Assembly: GCA_937891135.1 (NCBI GenBank)
Contig: CALAFB010000079.1
Span: 1-23,415 of the forward strand
From: an uncultured Elusimicrobium sp.
GTDB taxonomy: Bacteria > Elusimicrobiota > Elusimicrobia > Elusimicrobiales > Elusimicrobiaceae
Length of the DNA: 23,415 bases
Direction of reading: 5' to 3'
The number at the start of each line of letters is the position of its first letter. Position 1 is the stretch's first letter. The notes beneath the pieces are model-generated. The model had not been told where the DNA came from, made no database searches, and was given only the letters and a program-made list of their open reading frames with translations. Positions 22,607-23,415 of this stretch are shown here, piece by piece. The position numbers and the translations under genes are program-made.

Positions 22607-23149
22607 TTAGGGTAGAATGTAATACTCTTCCCAGTCTTTACTTTTTACACCGCCTAAACCGGTGCAAATAGTTTCATCTCCACGGCATACAAAATGTCCA
22701 TTGAAGTCATAAATTCCTCCTTCATAATTGACACTAAAGTACTGAATTCTGTATCCTGCTTCCTGCTTAGGGCTAGCAATATTTACACATCCGATTAGTC
22801 CATTACTTCCAGCAGAATAACTGGTAATACATTCGTCATCTTCAAAATTCCAATGGGTAGTAGAACTAGGTATACTGATGTCCAGCACTTCATTCCATGC
22901 ATTTATTCCAAATCCGACAGGATCAGGAGAATGATTCAGTAGATATACGTCTTGTGCATCCGTAAGTTGCTTGAGTATTACTTTCGCCTCGGCTACACGC
23001 GCTTTGCGTACGGCTTTCTGATATTGCGGCAACGCCACCGCTGCCAAAATACCGATAATCAGTACGACTACCAAAAGTTCTATCAAAGTAAAACCTTTGG
23101 GTAAACAACTTTGTTGCGTTTTACCCCGCCGGGTATTTTCTTGGTTCAT
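22607..23149 (-). CDS. Type IV pilin-like prepilin E
   Basis: This 180-residue prepilin has the propeptide MNQENTRRGKTQQSCLPKG, cleavage after Gly19 and Glu24 as the mature Glu5. The helix continues to LPQYQKAVRKARVAEAK. The head domain has four cysteines (DECITS, IGCVN, FVCRGDETIC) and a C-terminus ending EEYYILP. Up to the end of the helix the DNA is closely similar to prepilin D; beyond it the two proteins are unrelated to the eye. TAGGAA lies 7 nt before the ATG. Leader copy E is directly upstream. Its promoter lies beyond the contig end. Confidence 0.92.
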   Translation of the reverse strand: MNQENTRRGKTQQSCLPKGFTLIELLVVVLIIGILAAVALPQYQKAVRKARVAEAKVILKQLTDAQDVYLLNHSPDPVGFGINAWNEVLDISIPSSTTHWNFEDDECITSYSAGSNGLIGCVNIASPKQEAGYRIQYFSVNYEGGIYDFNGHFVCRGDETICTGLGGVKSKDWEEYYILP

Positions 23150-23177
23150 AATACATTCCTATATATTGAGCGGGTTG

Positions 23178-23390
23178 TAGGCAGCAGCATAAAAACGGCT
23201 GCTTTGCCTATGGGAAAGTTTAATACATAAACAAACAGCCGTAACTTATTACGTGCGTAACAAGCATTCAGCACAATACGCGTGGCTAGCTATTTCCACA
23301 CCTATTGTGCCTCATACGACTGATTTTTGGTTAAACTTTCCGTTTACTGTTGTAAACTATTCCGCCGAAGCGGAGTTCCAAAAAACAGTA
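23178..23390 (-). ncRNA. Pilin leader RNA element, copy E
   Basis: Minus-strand reading, with plus coordinates. P1 CTGTTTTTTGG (23378-23388) pairs with CCAAAAATCAG (23320-23330), one mismatch. H1 TCCGC-TTCG-GCGGA (23361-23374) has a C(UUCG)G tetraloop. H2 GTTTAC/GTAAAC is at 23342-23357. P3 GGAAAGTTTAA (23331-23341) pairs with TTAAACTTTCC (23213-23223), 11 perfect pairs. P2 CAGTCGT (23316-23322) pairs with ACGGCTG (23236-23242), one G-U. P4 is a hairpin, GCACAATA/TATTGTGC (23271-23310). P5 GCTTGTTAC/GTAATAAGT is at 23244-23265. The 3' end has CAGCCGTTTTT (23191-23201), which can pair with CGGCTG or sit in the loop of the AGCAG/CTGCT hairpin. The 5' flank ends at the adapter. Confidence 0.78.
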
Positions 23391-23402
23391 AAAATTGTCT
23401 TT

Positions 23403-23415
23403 AGATCGGAAGAGC
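23403..23415. other. Illumina adapter sequence at the contig end
   Basis: The last 13 bases, AGATCGGAAGAGC, are identical to the common start of Illumina TruSeq-type adapters. They are almost certainly read-through adapter left in the assembly, not genomic DNA. Sequence close to this end should be treated with caution. Confidence 0.95.

Noticed and set aside
1..23402. tRNA or rRNA genes, CRISPR arrays, insertion sequences, transposases
   Set aside because: I saw no cloverleaf, no spaced direct repeats and no transposase-like protein; the repeats present are short palindromes.

Overview
The window looks like a fragment of a Gram-negative, probably gut-associated bacterium. The best guess is the phylum Elusimicrobiota. 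The grounds are an OmpA-type lipoprotein, YajC-SecD-SecF, and above all many single type IV pilin-like genes with a nearly invariant GFTLIELLVVV(L)IIG start, a profusion I recall from Elusimicrobium genomes. This assignment is inference. The right end stops in a 13-base Illumina adapter sequence, so the window is the end of an assembled contig.

Layout. 1-115: the 3' end of a leader element. 116-748: prepilin A, whose propeptide carries two palindromic repeats. 802-1437 (-): OmpA-family lipoprotein. 1618-6678: a 1686-residue multi-PAS/GAF protein with no visible output domain. 6882-7673: a secreted protein resembling a trypsin fold without a catalytic triad. 7864-10338: Lon protease with a lysine/alanine-rich tail. 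10380-11567: leader element, broken prepilin start invaded by repeats, then an intact prepilin with its own promoter. 11651-12969 (-): a DUF374-type acyltransferase and an unknown protein. 13071-15808 (-): yajC-secD-secF operon. 15951-16676 (-): prepilin C with leader element. 16752-18488 (-): membrane sulfatase/phosphotransferase-like enzyme. 18632-19693: secreted protein with an internal duplication. 19790-20674 (-): prepilin D with leader element and promoter. 20788-22542: threonyl-tRNA synthetase without a TGS domain. 22607-23390 (-): prepilin E with leader element.

The outstanding feature is a roughly 200-nt element between promoter and ribosome binding site of the pilin genes. Four nearly complete copies (10425-10628, 16471-16675, 20425-20628, 23180-23388) and one 3' fragment (1-70) are present. 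They share short conserved words (CTGTTTTTGG, CCAAAAAT, CGGCTG, GCCGTTTTTT). The rest differs between copies, yet the same helices form by compensatory changes. One helix pair (P1 and P3) makes a pseudoknot, and the conserved CGGC strand can pair either inside the folded core or with a downstream GCCG-U-tract. This is the layout expected of a transcription-attenuating riboswitch or another structured cis-regulatory RNA controlling pilins. I do not recognise it as a known class. The pilin cassettes lie singly between housekeeping operons and share conserved DNA even in the first codons, which suggests that promoter, leader and pilin spread as one unit.
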